Assembly (NCBI GenBank): GCA_003535305.1
Contig: DOHL01000077.1
Location: forward strand, 3,013 to 9,382
DNA length: 6,370 bases
Direction of reading: 5' to 3'
DNA from: Candidatus Acetothermia bacterium
Lineage (GTDB): Bacteria > Bipolaricaulota > Bipolaricaulia > UBA7950
Notes under the pieces: generated by a model
Databases searched by the model: none
Told to the model about the DNA's origin: nothing
The model's input: only the letters and a program-made list of their open reading frames with translations
Translations under genes and position numbers: made by a program
Shown here: in pieces, positions 5,808 to 6,370 of the stretch
Layout of the letters: each line of letters begins with the position of its first letter
Numbering within the stretch: the stretch's first letter is position 1

Positions 5808-5815
5808 AGAGACGG

Positions 5816-6268
5816 TTAAGTTTCGGCATCCACCTGCACCTTCACCGTTGCTGTAATATCTTCATACAGCCTGATCTTTATTGCGTAAGATCCGGTAGTC
5901 TCGATCGGTCGCTCAAGGTTGATCCGCGTTCTCTCTACTGTTACTTCCAGCTCCTCTTCGATGAGCGCTGCGATATCCTCTGCACGGACCGACCCATAGA
6001 GATGTCCTTCATCATCGGCCTTACGCGTAAAGAGAAGCAATCGATCGTCGATCTCTTCTTTTATTCTCAAAGCTTGTTCTTTGCGTTCCGTCGCCTTTAA
6101 CGCATATTCTTTTTTTAATTTTGCATAACGAGCAATATTATGCTCAGTAGGCATAACAGCACGTCGCTGCGGGAGGAGATAGTTGCGTGCATAACCATCA
6201 GCCACCTCGACCACATCGCCAGGAACACCCAAACGATCTATTTCAGTAATCAATAATACACGTGCGAT
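5816..6268 (-). CDS. rplI: 50S ribosomal protein L9, apparent AUC start
   Basis: L9 binds 23S rRNA at the base of the L1 stalk and helps maintain frame and translational fidelity. The N-terminal domain shows the family pattern RVLLITEIDRLGVPGDVVEVADGYARNYL with GYARN at 25-29. A long charged connecting helix follows (about 40-75), then a C-terminal domain with DDEGHLYGSVRAEDIAALIEEE. From ATC 6268 the protein has 150 residues, the family's usual length. The first conventional start codon in frame is TTG 6253, which would remove most of beta strand 1 and lies 23 bases from the Shine-Dalgarno. A stop (6271-6269) lies immediately upstream of the ATC, which is spaced ideally from GAGGTGA. Hence start AUC, or an ATG altered by mutation or sequencing error. 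One conserved motif Gly (PKGLA in most L9) is Arg35 here (PQRRA). Confidence 0.93.
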   Translation of the reverse strand: MARVLLITEIDRLGVPGDVVEVADGYARNYLLPQRRAVMPTEHNIARYAKLKKEYALKATERKEQALRIKEEIDDRLLLFTRKADDEGHLYGSVRAEDIAALIEEELEVTVERTRINLERPIETTGSYAIKIRLYEDITATVKVQVDAET

Positions 6269-6273
6269 TTAAA

Positions 6274-6280
6274 TCACCTC
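6274..6280 (-). promoter_or_regulatory. rplI Shine-Dalgarno deciding the AUC start
   Basis: GAGGTGA on the minus strand matches the 16S anti-Shine-Dalgarno well. Its AGG core is followed by eight bases and then ATC 6268, ideal spacing; the TTG at 6253 is 23 bases away. The site overlaps a two-codon frame, ATG AGG TGA (6282-6274). Confidence 0.7.
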
Positions 6281-6300
6281 ATCTCAATCTATTACAATGG

Positions 6301-6329
6301 ATTGTACCGGTAATTCCGCGGACAGTCAA
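6301..6329 (-). promoter_or_regulatory. rplI promoter (sigma70 type)
   Basis: TTGACT (6329-6324) and TACAAT (6306-6301) on the minus strand are separated by exactly 17 bases. Transcription should start near 6294, giving a leader of about 25 bases that holds only the Shine-Dalgarno region. rplI here thus appears to have its own promoter rather than relying on an rpsF-rpsR operon; no rpsR coding sequence is seen in the remaining 40 bp. Confidence 0.75.
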
Positions 6330-6370
6330 ATTGTCGTAATTAGGAGGATCGAGGCACGAGGATAAAGGAA

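Larger units (their letters stand above)
5637..5815. other. rplI to glycosidase-family spacer
   Basis: This 179-bp noncoding spacer carries a CCTGC/GCAGG palindrome just after rplI and an octamer array just before the next gene. Minus-strand GGAGG near 5770 is not followed by any open frame. A 16-codon frame from ATG 5720 runs into the octamers and has no support. No clear promoter was found, so read-through from the rplI promoter is possible. Confidence 0.6.

Noticed and set aside
5794..5810. Intrinsic terminator for rplI
   Set aside because: A hairpin is possible, but no uridine tract follows and the core is a member of the dispersed palindrome family.
5702..6100. 132-residue plus-strand frame opposite rplI
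   Set aside because: It is antisense to the well-supported L9 gene and its translation has no family features.

Overview
The window holds five bacterial genes, all on the minus strand. In transcription order (right to left) they are: ribosomal protein L9 (rplI), a secreted phosphodiester-glycosidase (NAGPA/DUF2233) family protein, the lipid II flippase MurJ, a PadR-family regulator, and an ABC-2-type ATP-binding subunit. Base composition is moderate by eye. MurJ plus an exported protein with a cell-wall-type accessory domain indicate an ordinary peptidoglycan-bearing bacterium. Intergenic DNA full of degenerate 7/8-nt tandem repeats and CCTGC/GCAGG palindromes resembles what I associate with uncultivated candidate phyla of the FCB/WOR-3 kind. 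That assignment is from memory and weak; no gene here fixes the phylum.

Right end (5816-6370): a good sigma70-type promoter (TTGACT-17-TACAAT) lies about 30 bp upstream of rplI. The L9 reading frame has an in-frame stop and then no ATG, GTG or TTG where L9 should begin. An ATC codon sits exactly there, eight bases after a strong AGG(TGA) Shine-Dalgarno, and gives a normal 150-residue L9. This is the most striking single-gene observation.

Middle (3942-5815): a 179-bp spacer with an octamer array and one palindrome, then a 564-residue exported three-part protein (signal peptide, copper-amine-oxidase-N-like domain, possible AMIN-like segment, NAGPA domain). A 422-bp noncoding gap (3520-3941) follows, built from several families of heptamer tandem repeats and two palindromes, and then murJ (1981-3519).

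Left (1-1980): padR has a consensus promoter placed so that its mRNA should be leaderless, with a 7-bp inverted repeat bracketing the -35 that is a likely autoregulatory operator. The ABC ATPase follows in the same direction, 114 bp downstream, with another inverted repeat over the padR stop codon. No permease follows it within the 254 bp left in the window. That end is again repeat DNA.

Functionally, rplI is housekeeping, murJ and the NAGPA protein concern the envelope, and padR-ATPase looks like a self-regulated export module. The noncoding DNA stands out because a composite element (TGAAC-type heptamers abutting a CCTGC/GCAGG palindrome) recurs in both orientations.
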